A stretch of 64,000 bases of DNA from CAVWCW01 sp963753615 (GTDB lineage: Bacteria; Pseudomonadota; Gammaproteobacteria; Chromatiales; Chromatiaceae): contig CAVWCW010000014.1 of NCBI GenBank assembly GCA_963753615.1, positions 124,001 to 188,000 of the forward strand, written 5' to 3'. Under the pieces are notes generated by a model. That model ran no database searches and was not told the origin of the DNA. It was given only the letters and a program-made list of their open reading frames with translations. The position numbers were made by a program, and so were the translations under genes. This document shows, piece by piece, positions 18,158 through 27,169 of this stretch. Within the stretch, counting starts at the first letter, position 1. Each line of letters begins with the position of its first letter.

Positions 18158-19042
18158 TTAGACGTCATGATGGGCAACACTGTCGGGGGGATCGGAGGCA
18201 TCGGCTTCCTCGCTCCGGGTGTACCCGGTCATATCCTTGGCGATGCAGATGATATCGCCGATCTCACCTTGGTCGTCCAGGATCGCGGTGCGGGAGAACA
18301 GGATCGGCACCCTGCGCCCGTCCTTCGCGATGAAGCGGGCGTCGATCTTGCTCAGCGCCCCGACTCGAATCAGCGCTTCCAGCCAAGTGCCGAAGAAGGC
18401 CCCGGCCTGCTCCTGGTCTTCTTCCTCGAACACATCGCCAATGGACATCCCGAGCAGGTCGGGCTCCGGATAGTCGAGCATGCGGCAGGCCGCGGGGTTG
18501 GCCGAGACGATCACCCCCTGCGGATCCAGCACCAGCAAGGCCTCGCCCATGTAGCGGATGATATTTTCCAGGTACCGCTTGGCCTGGGCCAATTCGGCTG
18601 TGCGCTGGGCAACCTTCTCCTCCAGCACCCGGTTCATCTCGCGCTCTTTCTCGATCAGCCGGAAATAGGTGCTGATCTTGTTGATCAGCTGGTTGTCGTC
18701 GATCGGCTTTAGCAGGTAGTCGACCGCACCCACCTCATAGCCTTTTTGCTGGAACTCGGCGGTCTTGAAGGCGGCGGTCAGAAAGATGATGGGGATGTCC
18801 CGGGTCTTCTTGCGGATCTTGAGCATGGAGGCGGTCTGAAACCCGTCCATCTCGGGCATCTGCACGTCCAGGATAATGAGATCGATACCGGGTTCCTTGA
18901 GCGCGACATCCAGGGCTCCCTGGCCGGAAATGGCCTCCAGGATCTCTACGTCCATGTGCTGCTGCACCAACGAGCGGAGGGTGAACAGGTTGTGCTCGTG
19001 GTCGTCTACGATCAGCAGTTTGAATCCGCTGTAACGCTTCAT
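18158..19042 (-). CDS. Receiver-PAS response regulator without output domain
   Basis: 294 residues. The receiver domain (about 5-125) has D13/D14, phospho-acceptor D59 ('LIILDVQMPEMDGF') and 'LLKPIDDNQL'. A short coiled coil ('EREMNRVLEEKVAQRTAELAQAKRYLENII') leads into a PAS domain (about 160-275, 'MGEALLVLDPQGVIVSANPAACRMLDYPEPDLLG'). No kinase, DNA-binding or cyclic-di-GMP domain follows. It may pass signals to the hybrid kinase encoded 50 bp upstream, or act by protein contacts. The same strand and spacing suggest one operon with the kinase and the ArsR gene. Confidence 0.9.
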   Translation of the reverse strand: MKRYSGFKLLIVDDHEHNLFTLRSLVQQHMDVEILEAISGQGALDVALKEPGIDLIILDVQMPEMDGFQTASMLKIRKKTRDIPIIFLTAAFKTAEFQQKGYEVGAVDYLLKPIDDNQLINKISTYFRLIEKEREMNRVLEEKVAQRTAELAQAKRYLENIIRYMGEALLVLDPQGVIVSANPAACRMLDYPEPDLLGMSIGDVFEEEDQEQAGAFFGTWLEALIRVGALSKIDARFIAKDGRRVPILFSRTAILDDQGEIGDIICIAKDMTGYTRSEEADASDPPDSVAHHDV

Positions 19043-19091
19043 AACGGACGCATTTGTTTTTAAGTTATCCCATTGGCCGGTGCCGGCCCGC

Positions 19092-21428
19092 TCAAGACAG
19101 GAAGTGCTCCAGGGACTCCTTCAAGACTACCGGATCGACCGGCTTTGCCACCAAGTCGTCGGCGCCTGCGGCCAGACAACGGGCCCGTTCATCGGCATCC
19201 GTTGCGCCCGCCAGGGCGACTATGGGCACCCCTGCGAACGCCTCCTGTCTCCTGATTCGCTCAATCGTATCATAGCCCTCCCCGTCAGGCATCGTCACAT
19301 CCATCAACACCAACTTGCATTCGCCCTCCTCGCGCAAAGTTTCCAGGGCCTCCTCGCCATCGCAGGCGGCGGTCACGCGCATGCCCCAGGCCTCCAGCAC
19401 CGGGGTCAACTGCAGCAGATTGCGGACTTCTCGCTCGACCAGCAGCACACAGCGGCCGGCGAAGCTGGCCGCGGGCAGCTGCGGCGCCTCGGACTCGGTC
19501 TCGGCCTCGTCGACCTCGGGGTCCGGACCCGGTTTCTCGAGGGCCGGCACCCGCCGATCGTCGAACTCCAGGGGCAGCAAGAGGGAAAATTCGGCGCCGC
19601 GGCCGGCGTCGCTGTCCAGTTCGATGCGGCCGCCGATCAGCCCGGCCAGTTCGCGGCTGATGGTCAGGCCCAAGCCGGTGCCCCCGAAACGCCGGCTGGT
19701 GGAACCGTCGGCTTGCTTGAACGCCTCGAAGATCACCCCCTGCTTGGCCCGTGGAATGCCGATGCCGGTGTCCTTGACGCTGATACGCAATGGGCAGGCA
19801 TCGCGGTCGGCGCCCGAATTGCCGGACAGGCGGATGGTGCACTCCCCTTGCTCGGTGAACTTGACCGCATTGGCGAGAAAGTTCTTCAGGATCTGGCGCA
19901 GCTTCTCGCTGTCGCTAACCAGCTGTTGCGGGGCTCCGGGGTCGACCACCAGATTCAGACTCAGCCCCTTCTCGGTGAACTGCGGCTGCACCAGTTCGAT
20001 CAGCCCCTGCAGCAGAGGCTCCAACCGGATTGTCTCCAGGTGCAGCCGGGCCTGCCCCGCCTCGATGCGGGAGATGTCGAGGATATTGTCGATCAGCGAC
20101 AGCAGATCACTTCCGGCGCGGTGAATGACCTCGGCCTGCTTGGTCTGTTCCGCGCTCAAACCGCTCCGGCTTCCGGCCAGCATCTTCGACAGCAGAAGGA
20201 TGGAGTTCAGTGGGGTACGCAGTTCGTGGCTGACATTGGCCAGGAATTCGGACTTGTAACGGTTGGACTGTTCCAATTCCCGGGCGTGCTGGCGCAAGGC
20301 GCGGTTGTGCCGGGCATGGCTTTCGGCCAGCTGGGACAGATTGCCCGCCAGTTCCTGCAGTTCTGCCGAGCCCCGCCAGGAGAAGTGCACCGCCGCCTCG
20401 TCCTCGCGCAGCATGCGGGTCACCCCTTCGGTCAGCTCGCGCCCGAAGCGCTCGGTGCGCAGGGCCACCCAGCGCGCCATCAGCAGGATCGCCACGATCA
20501 GGGCCAGAACAATAGCGAGCACACGCAGGATCAGGGCATGCCGGAAGTCCGCGAGCGGCGAGGGATCCACATTGCGCCCAACCCACAAGGGCTCCCCGTT
20601 CTCGGTAACGAACATGGGCACCCAGATCACCTGACGCCCCCCGCTTTCCCACAAGGCCAGCTTGTTGCTCTCGAACAGGGTCTCCAGGCCGGGAAAATCC
20701 GCAAATGCCTGGCCTTTGCTGCCGGAACCCTCGCCGTATTCCAGATAGGCCCCGTCATTAATGACCCAAAGGGTGTCCCGGTAGGCTTGGGCCATGCCTC
20801 CCACGTCAATGGTCAGCACCACGGCACCGAGGGCCTCGCCGGCCTGTTCGCCTGACTGGCCGAAGATGGGACTGATCAGGTGCAGAGTCATAAAGCGTCG
20901 ATAGTCGGTCAGGGCCGCCACCGGATCGAGGCTGATCGGGCTCACCAGCACCGCGCCCCGGTCCACGCCCAGGCCCGCGCTGACGAAGGCCTCGGCCGGT
21001 CGGTGCGGTGCTCGTGCGGTGGGCTGCCACTGCCGGCTCTCGCTGTCGCGTTCGAGCCAGAACCGCTCACCGCCTTCGGCGTCGAGGAACAGGATCTGGA
21101 TAATGTCGACCTGGTCGCCGAGAATCTGGTTGATCCATTGAGTATAGCGGGCCCGGGCCTGGTCTATCTCGCCGTAATTCGGACTGTCGCCGGTCCCCAG
21201 CAAGGTGCCGGGCTCGGGCAGCTTGGCCAACAGGCGGATCATCTCATGACGACTGGCCAAGTGCTGGTCCAGGTCGCGGAAGTCGGCGCGCAGGTTCTGC
21301 AGATGCGCCTTGTGGTAGAACAACTCCATTCGGTCCAGCACCAGCGGCAGGTTGATCACCACCGCGGCGATCAGTGGCGCCAGGCCGAACAGGAACAGGA
21401 ATAGCAGGATCTGGGTACGCAGCCTCAA
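19092..21428 (-). CDS. Membrane hybrid sensor histidine kinase
   Basis: 778 residues. Membrane helix about 7-27, periplasmic sensor of Cache type about 30-295, second helix about 300-320, then a HAMP-like linker. The HisKA domain has phospho-acceptor H401 ('FLANVSHELRTPLNSI'). The ATPase domain has an N box 'LRQILKNFLANAVKFT', G1 'DTGIGIP' and G2 'GGTGLGL'. The C-terminal receiver (about 650-778) keeps the acceptor Asp ('LVLMDVTMPDGEGY') and Lys ('AKPVD'). However, the N-terminal acidic pair is replaced ('LVEREVRN') and the usual Ser/Thr is Ala ('IVALAGAT'). The stimulus is unknown. Probably signals to the receiver-PAS protein downstream. Confidence 0.94.
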   Translation of the reverse strand: MRLRTQILLFLFLFGLAPLIAAVVINLPLVLDRMELFYHKAHLQNLRADFRDLDQHLASRHEMIRLLAKLPEPGTLLGTGDSPNYGEIDQARARYTQWINQILGDQVDIIQILFLDAEGGERFWLERDSESRQWQPTARAPHRPAEAFVSAGLGVDRGAVLVSPISLDPVAALTDYRRFMTLHLISPIFGQSGEQAGEALGAVVLTIDVGGMAQAYRDTLWVINDGAYLEYGEGSGSKGQAFADFPGLETLFESNKLALWESGGRQVIWVPMFVTENGEPLWVGRNVDPSPLADFRHALILRVLAIVLALIVAILLMARWVALRTERFGRELTEGVTRMLREDEAAVHFSWRGSAELQELAGNLSQLAESHARHNRALRQHARELEQSNRYKSEFLANVSHELRTPLNSILLLSKMLAGSRSGLSAEQTKQAEVIHRAGSDLLSLIDNILDISRIEAGQARLHLETIRLEPLLQGLIELVQPQFTEKGLSLNLVVDPGAPQQLVSDSEKLRQILKNFLANAVKFTEQGECTIRLSGNSGADRDACPLRISVKDTGIGIPRAKQGVIFEAFKQADGSTSRRFGGTGLGLTISRELAGLIGGRIELDSDAGRGAEFSLLLPLEFDDRRVPALEKPGPDPEVDEAETESEAPQLPAASFAGRCVLLVEREVRNLLQLTPVLEAWGMRVTAACDGEEALETLREEGECKLVLMDVTMPDGEGYDTIERIRRQEAFAGVPIVALAGATDADERARCLAAGADDLVAKPVDPVVLKESLEHFLS

Positions 21429-21504
21429 GACATGGTCCCCGGCCGAGCCTGCGTCAGCCCCCGCCAGGGGGCCGAACCCGGGACCGGGCGAGACCCGGCG
21501 CGCC

Positions 21505-21969
21505 TCAGGACAGCTCCTCGATCAGGCCAAGCACCGCATCGGCGTGGCCCTTAGGCTTGACGTCGTAGAGCGCATGGGCGAGCGTGCCCTGTTTGTCGAT
21601 GATGAAGGTGGAGCGCAGGATGCTCATCTTCTTCTCCCCGTGGCTTTCGCGTTCCTGCCAGACCCCGTACTTTTCGCACAGCTCCCCCTCCACGTCGGCC
21701 AGCAGTTCCACCGAAATACCGTGCTTATCGCGGAAGGCGGCGTGGCTGACGCAATTATCGCGGCTGACGCCAACCACTACCGTGTCATGAGCGGTGAAAT
21801 CGTCCATCAGATCGGTAAATTCGATGGCCTCGATTGTACAGCCGGTGGTGTCGTCCTTGGGGTAGAAATAAAGCACTACGTTCCGGCCCCGAAAATCGCC
21901 CAGGTCGATCATCTTCATTTCCGAATTCGGGATCGAGAAATCGGGCGCGGGCTGTCCAGCGGTCAGCAT
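21505..21969 (-). CDS. Peroxiredoxin of the Bcp/PrxQ group, atypical cysteines
   Basis: 154 residues from the ATG at 21969, preceded by AGGGGACT. Reduces peroxides. The active-site segment 'YFYPKDDTTGCTIEAIEFTDL' gives peroxidatic C44. The resolving Cys normally five residues later in Bcp is Ile here. Two other cysteines, C73 ('SRDNCVSH') and C98 ('GELCEKYGVW'), might resolve instead, or it works as a 1-Cys enzyme with an external thiol. The longer upstream frame has no matching family sequence, so I start at 21969. Cytoplasmic. Confidence 0.92.
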   Translation of the reverse strand: MLTAGQPAPDFSIPNSEMKMIDLGDFRGRNVVLYFYPKDDTTGCTIEAIEFTDLMDDFTAHDTVVVGVSRDNCVSHAAFRDKHGISVELLADVEGELCEKYGVWQERESHGEKKMSILRSTFIIDKQGTLAHALYDVKPKGHADAVLGLIEELS

Positions 21970-22310
21970 AGCGAGTCCCCTGCTTTGGGTTGATATCTGA
22001 ATCGGCCTGTTTCCGGCAGCCTGAAGATGCCGCGCCGTACGCCGGCCCCTTGCCGTTTCGTTGTTGTTGTGTCCGGCAAATCTAAGACGCCATCGGGCCG
22101 GAGTCAATAGACGACCAGGGGAAACCCGGGCGCCAGGGCAATCGGAATGCTTTACTATTTCGGCGTATTAGCGTATTCTAATACTCAATCAGAGGGGACG
22201 CCCTTCCCCAGACCACCGCCAGCGGGGTATCCGCTGCCGAGGAGGTCCGGATTCAAGAAGCGATTCCGGTTCGGGAGGGGAGGTCCGCCACATAAGCTGG
22301 AGACGAGAAA
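21970..22310. other. Intergenic region between peroxiredoxin and 51-residue gene
   Basis: 340 bp between divergent genes. It contains the palindromic promoter described at 22151-22184. Otherwise no RNA gene or coding sequence is evident. Confidence 0.5.
22151..22184 (+). promoter_or_regulatory. Candidate promoter overlapped by a perfect palindrome
   Basis: GTATTAG (22165-22171), 6 bp, CTAATAC (22178-22184): a perfect inverted repeat in an AT-rich patch. A possible -35 TTTACT (22151-22156) and -10 TATTCT (22175-22180) with 18-bp spacing overlap it, as expected of a repressor operator. It would drive the 51-residue gene and might also affect the divergent peroxiredoxin gene. The ArsR protein encoded about 4 kb away is one candidate binder. 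Confidence 0.45.
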
Positions 22311-22466
22311 ATGACGATTGACATCCTTACCATCGCCGGTTTGATCAGCGTGCTGCCTGTTGTTCTGTTCGTTTTGGTCATGCGCCGCAGGGTATGCGAC
22401 GACCGTCCCGAATGCGAACAGCTGCCGGCCCACCAGCGCGAAGGGGACTGCTGCCCGGCCGATTGA
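22311..22466 (+). CDS. 51-residue single-helix membrane protein with Cys-rich tail
   Basis: ATG preceded by GGAGACGAGAAA. Residues about 3-24 form one hydrophobic helix ('ILTIAGLISVLPVVLFVLVM'), followed by a basic stop-transfer RRR and a polar tail with four cysteines (C29, C35, C47, C48, the last two as an adjacent pair). A likely topology is N-out with the Cys tail in the cytoplasm. A weak hairpin with a T run follows at 22552. No family recognised. The Cys tail could bind metal or report thiol state; this is speculation. Confidence 0.6.
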   Translation: MTIDILTIAGLISVLPVVLFVLVMRRRVCDDRPECEQLPAHQREGDCCPAD

Positions 22467-22781
22467 GGGGCATGCGCCTTCGGCTGCGATCGGGCGCTGT
22501 GGAAACCCGACTGAATCGCGTTTCCCGTTTAGGCAGGATGGCCCTCGCTGTAAAAAGCCAGGGAAAGCTTTTTTCACCATAATTCCTGCTGGGCCGTCGC
22601 CGCGCCCCAGGTGCATCGGGCCCGGCTTGGGGGTAAAATCCAGCTCGACACCTGCGACCGGGGTTGATCGTTGCCCCGGGACTGCCGGCGGGCCATAGCC
22701 CCCGGTCAGGGTATCGTCCCCCGCCCTTGTGAAGAGCCGGAACTATGAAACCCCACGCGCCGCAGATTCCGGCCAGTCAAG
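22467..22781. other. Intergenic region before the methyltransferase
   Basis: 315 bp. Holds the AT-stem terminator candidate at 22552-22574 and presumably the promoter of the methyltransferase gene, which I cannot pinpoint. No other structure was recognised. Confidence 0.4.
22552..22574 (+). terminator. Terminator candidate after the 51-residue gene
   Basis: AAAAAGC (22552-22558), 8-nt loop, GCTTTTTT (22567-22574). The stem is AT-rich and weak, but it ends in a T run and lies 86 bp past the small gene. Confidence 0.4.
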
Positions 22782-23363
22782 ATGGCGACCGCTGACATCC
22801 GTCTGTTCCTCGCCAGTTGGCTGCGCTCGCCACTACAAGTCGGCGCCCTGGTGCCCAGCAGTGACGCTCTGGCCCGATGCATGGCGGCTCAGGTCGATCC
22901 CAAAAAGCCGGGTCTGGTGGTGGAACTGGGCCCAGGCACCGGCACCGTCACCCGCGCCCTGCTGGCCCGGGGTCTGCCCCCGGAAGCGCTGGTGATCGTC
23001 GAGCGCGATGCCAATTTCTGCCACCTGCTTCGCAACCGTTTTCCTGGGGTTCAGGTGCTGCACGCCGACGCCAAGAGCCTGGGCGAGATCCTCGATAAGG
23101 AAGGGTTGCCGCCGCCGAGGGCGGTGATCTCGAGCCTGCCGCTGCTGTCATTGGATTTCGCCAGCCAGCGCCAGATCCTGCGCCAAAGCATCGAGGTGCT
23201 GGATCCCCAAGGCTCGTTCGTGCAGTTCACCTACGGGTTCCGCTCGCCGGTGCATCCGGTGCTGCAGCGCCGCCTGCGGCTGCAGGGGGAGCCCGTGGCG
23301 CGCATCCTGCGCAACCTGCCGCCGGCGATGATCTGGCGCTACACCCAGGCCCCTGCGGGCTGA
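22782..23363 (+). CDS. PmtA-like SAM-dependent methyltransferase
   Basis: 193 residues. Resembles small phospholipid N-methyltransferases (PmtA group) related to rRNA adenine dimethylases: 'FLASWLRSPLQVGALVPSSDALARCMAAQVD' at the N-terminus, SAM-binding motif I 'VVELGPGTGTVTRALL' (about 45-60), acidic 'IVERDANF', then 'AVISSLPLLSLD' in place of the NPPY-type motif. It may methylate phosphatidylethanolamine, but substrate is not certain from sequence. It stands alone on the plus strand and converges with metH. Confidence 0.8.
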   Translation: MATADIRLFLASWLRSPLQVGALVPSSDALARCMAAQVDPKKPGLVVELGPGTGTVTRALLARGLPPEALVIVERDANFCHLLRNRFPGVQVLHADAKSLGEILDKEGLPPPRAVISSLPLLSLDFASQRQILRQSIEVLDPQGSFVQFTYGFRSPVHPVLQRRLRLQGEPVARILRNLPPAMIWRYTQAPAG

Positions 23364-23380
23364 ACAGGGGCAAGACCGGT

Positions 23381-23412
23381 GCTGGAGAAATCCGGGAACG
23401 GCTTTTTCCAGC
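23381..23412. terminator. Bidirectional terminator candidate
   Basis: GCTGGA (23381-23386) and TCCAGC (23407-23412) form an inverted repeat extended by an A-rich and a T-rich arm. It sits in the 55-bp gap between the convergent methyltransferase and metH genes. Confidence 0.5.
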
Positions 23413-23418
23413 GACGCC

Positions 23419-26400
23419 CTATTCGGGATCGTACCCCAGCACCGGCGCAAGCCAGCGCTCGACCTCACCCAGGGGCATGGCTCTGCGCCGCGCATAGTCT
23501 TCGATTTGGTCCTTGCCCAGTTTGCCGACGGCGAAGTAACGCGCTTCGGGATGGGCAAAGTAGAGCCCGCTTACCGCGGCGGTGGGAACCATGGCTTTGG
23601 ATTCCGTGAGCCAGATCCCGGTGTTGCGTTCGGCGTCCAGCAGCTGCCAAAGCAGGTCCTTCTCGGTGTGGTCCGGGCAAGCGGGATACCCCAGGGCCGG
23701 ACGGATGCCGCGATACTGCTCTGCGATAAGCTGCTCGTTGCTGAGCTGCTCGCCGGCGGCATAGCCCCAGTAGCGGCGCCGCACGCGCTGGTGCAGCCAT
23801 TCGGCCAGGGCCTCGGCCAGACGGTCGGCCAGGGCCTTGAGCATGATCGATTGGTAGTCGTCGTGCTCGGCCTCGAACTCCGCCAGCTTGGCGTCGATCC
23901 CGATACCCGCGGTGCAGGCGAAGGCCCCAAGGTAGTCCGGCTTGCCGCTTGCCTTGGGGGCGACGAAATCGGCCAGGCACTCATTGTAGTGGCCCTCGGC
24001 CTGGCGACCCTGCTTGCGCAGGAAGTGGAAACACCCGAGCAGCTCGCGGCGCGCCTCGTCCCGATACACCTCGACGTCGTCCCCCACTGCATTGGCGGAA
24101 AACACCCCGATCACCGCCCTGGCCTTGAGCCAACCCTCATCGATAATGCGCCCCAGCATGGCCTGGGCGTCGGCGAAAAGCTTGCGCGCCTCCTCGCCCT
24201 TTTGAGGGTCGTCCAGGATCTTGGGAAAGCGCCCGCGCAGCTGCCATGCGTGGAACAAGAAGGTCCAGTCGATGAACTCCGCCACCTCCCCAAGGGGAAT
24301 GTCTTCGAGCACCTGCAACCCTGGTTCGGCGGGCGCCGCGGGCGCGAAGGCGGACCAGTCGATGGGGGTGGGATTGGCGCGGGCGGCGGCCAGATCCACC
24401 AGCTGTTGCTCGCCGCCCTTGGCGGCACGCCGGGCGCGCAGCACCTCATACTCGCCCCGGACCCCCGCCACGAAGGCATCGCGCTGCTCGCTCGACAGCA
24501 AGGCGCTGGCCACCCCGACCGCACGCGAAGCGTCCGCCACGTAGACCACCGGCCCTTCGTATTTCGGCTCGATCTTGACCGCAGTGTGGGCCTTGGAGGT
24601 CGTGGCCCCACCGATCATCAAGGGCTGGGTCATGCCCAGGCGCTGCATCTCGGCGGCCACGTGGACCATCTCGTCCAGGGACGGGGTGATCAGGCCGGAC
24701 AGGCCGATGATGTGCACCCCCTCTTCCTGCGCCCGCTCCAAGATGGTCGCCGCCGGCACCATCACACCGAGGTCGATGACCTCGTAGTTGTTGCATTGGA
24801 GCACCACGCCGACGATATTCTTGCCGATGTCGTGTACGTCGCCCTTGACCGTGGCCATCAGGATCTTGCCCTGGGCCTGCACCGCGCAACCGGCCTTTTC
24901 CGCCTCCAGATAGGGCTCGAGGTAGGCCACCGCCTTCTTCATCACCCGCGCCGACTTCACCACCTGCGGCAGGAACATCTTGCCGGCCCCGAACAGGTCA
25001 CCGACCACGTTCATGCCGTCCATCAGTGGGCCTTCGATCACGTGCAGGGGGCGCTCTGCCTGCTGCCGGGCCTCTTCGGTGTCGGTGTCGATAAACTCGG
25101 TAATCCCCTTGACCAGGGCGTGCTTCAGGCGCTCGGTCACCGGCCATTCGCGCCAAGCCAGGTCCTGTTTGGACTCAGCCTTGGCACCGTCGCCCTTGTA
25201 CTTGGGAGCCAGCTCGATCAGGCGCTCGGTGGGATCGACGCCATCGGCAGGGGTTCGGTTGAGCACCACGTCCTCCACCGCCTCGCGCAGCTCCGCCGGC
25301 AGCTCGTCGTAGACCGCCAGTTGACCGGCGTTGACGATGCCCATATCCATGCCGGCGCCGATGGCGTGGTACAGAAACACCGCGTGGATCGCCTCGCGCA
25401 CCGGGTTGTTGCCACGGAAGGAGAATGAGACGTTGGAAACCCCGCCGCTGACCAAGGCTCCGGGCAGGTTCTGCTTGATCCAGCGCGTGGCTTCGATGAA
25501 GTCCACCCCGTAGTTGGCGTGCTCCTCGATGCCGGTGGCGACGGCGAAAATATTGGGATCGAAGATGATGTCCTCTGCCGGAAACCCCACCCGCTCGGTG
25601 AGCAGCCGATAGGCGCGCCGGCAGATCTCGATCTTGCGCGCCTGGGTATCGGCCTGGCCCTGCTCATCGAAGGCCATGACAATTACCGCGGCGCCGTAAC
25701 GCCGGCAAAGCTCGGCCTGCTGGATGAATTTCGCCTCGCCCTCCTTCATGGAGATGGAGTTGACGATCGGCTTGCCCTGCACGCACTTCAGCCCGGCCTC
25801 GATGATCTCCCACTTGGAGGAGTCGATCATGAACGGGACCTTGGAGATATCCGGCTCGGAGGCGGCCAGGTTGAGGAAACGCTGCATGGCCGCCAACCCA
25901 TCCAACATGCCCTCGTCCATGTTGACATCCACCACCTGGGCGCCGTTTTCCACCTGGGTGCGGCAGATATCCAGGGCCTGCTCGTAGTCGCCGTTGAGAA
26001 TCAGGCGCTTGAACTTGGCCGAGCCGGTGACATTGGCCCGCTCTCCGACATTTACGAACAGGGACTCGGCACCGATGTTCAGCGGCTCCAGCCCGGACAG
26101 GCGGCAGGCAGGCGCGAGCCGCGGCGGCACCCGCGGCGGCTTGCCCGCCACCGCCTCGGCGATCCTCTGGATGTGCAGCGGGGTGGTACCGCAGCAGCCG
26201 CCGACGATATTCAGAAAACCCGAGTCCGCCCATTCGCCGATGTATTCGGCCATGTGCTCGGCGTCCAGGTCGTATTCGCCGAACTCGTTCGGCAGTCCGG
26301 CATTGGGGTGGGCGGAGACGAAAGTCTCGCTGATGCGGCTCATCTCCTCCACGTACTGGCGCAGTTTGTCCGGGCCCAGGGCGCAGTTGAGGCCAAAGGT

Positions 26401-27132
26401 CAGTGGCCGCGCGTGGCGTAGCGAGTTGTAGAAGGCCTCCGTAACTTGGCCGGTGAGGGTGCGCCCCGACTCGTCGGTAATGGTGCCGGAGATCATCACC
26501 GGGCGACGCAGCCCGTCTTGCTCGAACACCTGCTCGCACGCAAATACCGCGGCCTTGGCATTGAGGGTATCGAACACGGTCTCGATCAGCAGGATGTCTG
26601 CGCCCCCGGCCAGCAGGCCGCGGGCCGCCTCCACATACGCCTCCACCAGTTCCTCGAACTGGACGTTGCGGGCCCCGGGGTCGTTGACGTCCGGAGAGAT
26701 CGAGGCAGTGCGGTTGGTAGGCCCCAGCACCCCGGCGACAAAGCGCGGCTTGTCCGGAGTGGAGTATTTGTTCGCCGCCTCCCGGGCCAGGCGCGCCGCT
26801 GCCTCGTTCAGCTCCGCCACCAGCGCCTCCATGCCATAGTCGGCCATGGCGATGCGGGTGGCATTGAAGCTGTTGGTCTCGAGGATGTCCGCCCCGGCCG
26901 CGAGATACTGCTCGTGGATGCCGCGGATCACCTCGGGCCGGGTCAGGGCCAACAGGTCGTTGTTACCCTTGAGGTCCGACGGCCAGTCGGCGAAGCGCTC
27001 GCCCCGATAGTCCGCCTCCTGCAGCTTGTGACGTTGAATCATGGTGCCCATGGCGCCGTCCAGGACCAGAATCCGCTGGGCCATCAGGTCGGTGAGTTCC
27101 GGGGTGCGGTCAAGATTGGGAGTGTCGGCCAT
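23419..27132 (-). CDS. metH: Cobalamin-dependent methionine synthase
   Basis: 1237 residues, full length for MetH. Transfers the methyl group of methyltetrahydrofolate to homocysteine. Modules in order: homocysteine/zinc domain ('ILVLDGAMGTMIQ' and the Zn motif 'GGCCGTTP'), pterin domain ('NVGERANVTGSAKF'), cobalamin domain with the cap and 'KGDVHDIGKNIVGVVL' (the His that ligates cobalt), and the C-terminal SAM reactivation domain ('RPALGYPACPDHTEK'). I start at the ATG at 27132, since a perfect TATAAT at 27164-27169 places the transcript start near 27157. That leaves no room for the ATG at 27165. No riboswitch was recognised upstream. Confidence 0.97.
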   Translation of the reverse strand: MADTPNLDRTPELTDLMAQRILVLDGAMGTMIQRHKLQEADYRGERFADWPSDLKGNNDLLALTRPEVIRGIHEQYLAAGADILETNSFNATRIAMADYGMEALVAELNEAAARLAREAANKYSTPDKPRFVAGVLGPTNRTASISPDVNDPGARNVQFEELVEAYVEAARGLLAGGADILLIETVFDTLNAKAAVFACEQVFEQDGLRRPVMISGTITDESGRTLTGQVTEAFYNSLRHARPLTFGLNCALGPDKLRQYVEEMSRISETFVSAHPNAGLPNEFGEYDLDAEHMAEYIGEWADSGFLNIVGGCCGTTPLHIQRIAEAVAGKPPRVPPRLAPACRLSGLEPLNIGAESLFVNVGERANVTGSAKFKRLILNGDYEQALDICRTQVENGAQVVDVNMDEGMLDGLAAMQRFLNLAASEPDISKVPFMIDSSKWEIIEAGLKCVQGKPIVNSISMKEGEAKFIQQAELCRRYGAAVIVMAFDEQGQADTQARKIEICRRAYRLLTERVGFPAEDIIFDPNIFAVATGIEEHANYGVDFIEATRWIKQNLPGALVSGGVSNVSFSFRGNNPVREAIHAVFLYHAIGAGMDMGIVNAGQLAVYDELPAELREAVEDVVLNRTPADGVDPTERLIELAPKYKGDGAKAESKQDLAWREWPVTERLKHALVKGITEFIDTDTEEARQQAERPLHVIEGPLMDGMNVVGDLFGAGKMFLPQVVKSARVMKKAVAYLEPYLEAEKAGCAVQAQGKILMATVKGDVHDIGKNIVGVVLQCNNYEVIDLGVMVPAATILERAQEEGVHIIGLSGLITPSLDEMVHVAAEMQRLGMTQPLMIGGATTSKAHTAVKIEPKYEGPVVYVADASRAVGVASALLSSEQRDAFVAGVRGEYEVLRARRAAKGGEQQLVDLAAARANPTPIDWSAFAPAAPAEPGLQVLEDIPLGEVAEFIDWTFLFHAWQLRGRFPKILDDPQKGEEARKLFADAQAMLGRIIDEGWLKARAVIGVFSANAVGDDVEVYRDEARRELLGCFHFLRKQGRQAEGHYNECLADFVAPKASGKPDYLGAFACTAGIGIDAKLAEFEAEHDDYQSIMLKALADRLAEALAEWLHQRVRRRYWGYAAGEQLSNEQLIAEQYRGIRPALGYPACPDHTEKDLLWQLLDAERNTGIWLTESKAMVPTAAVSGLYFAHPEARYFAVGKLGKDQIEDYARRRAMPLGEVERWLAPVLGYDPE

Positions 27133-27163
27133 AGGGTACAACCAGGGCATTGGAAAACCGCCC

Positions 27164-27169
27164 ATTATA
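27164..27169 (-). promoter_or_regulatory. -10 element of the metH promoter
   Basis: TATAAT on the minus strand, 31 bp upstream of the chosen metH start. The best -35 candidate is TTCGCG with 18-bp spacing, which is poor, so an activator is likely. This element decides the metH start codon. Confidence 0.55.

Noticed and set aside
19080..20855. A 591-residue open frame on the plus strand
   Set aside because: Antisense shadow of the hybrid histidine kinase, whose H, N and G boxes are unambiguous.
23506..25428. A 640-residue open frame on the plus strand
   Set aside because: Antisense shadow of metH.
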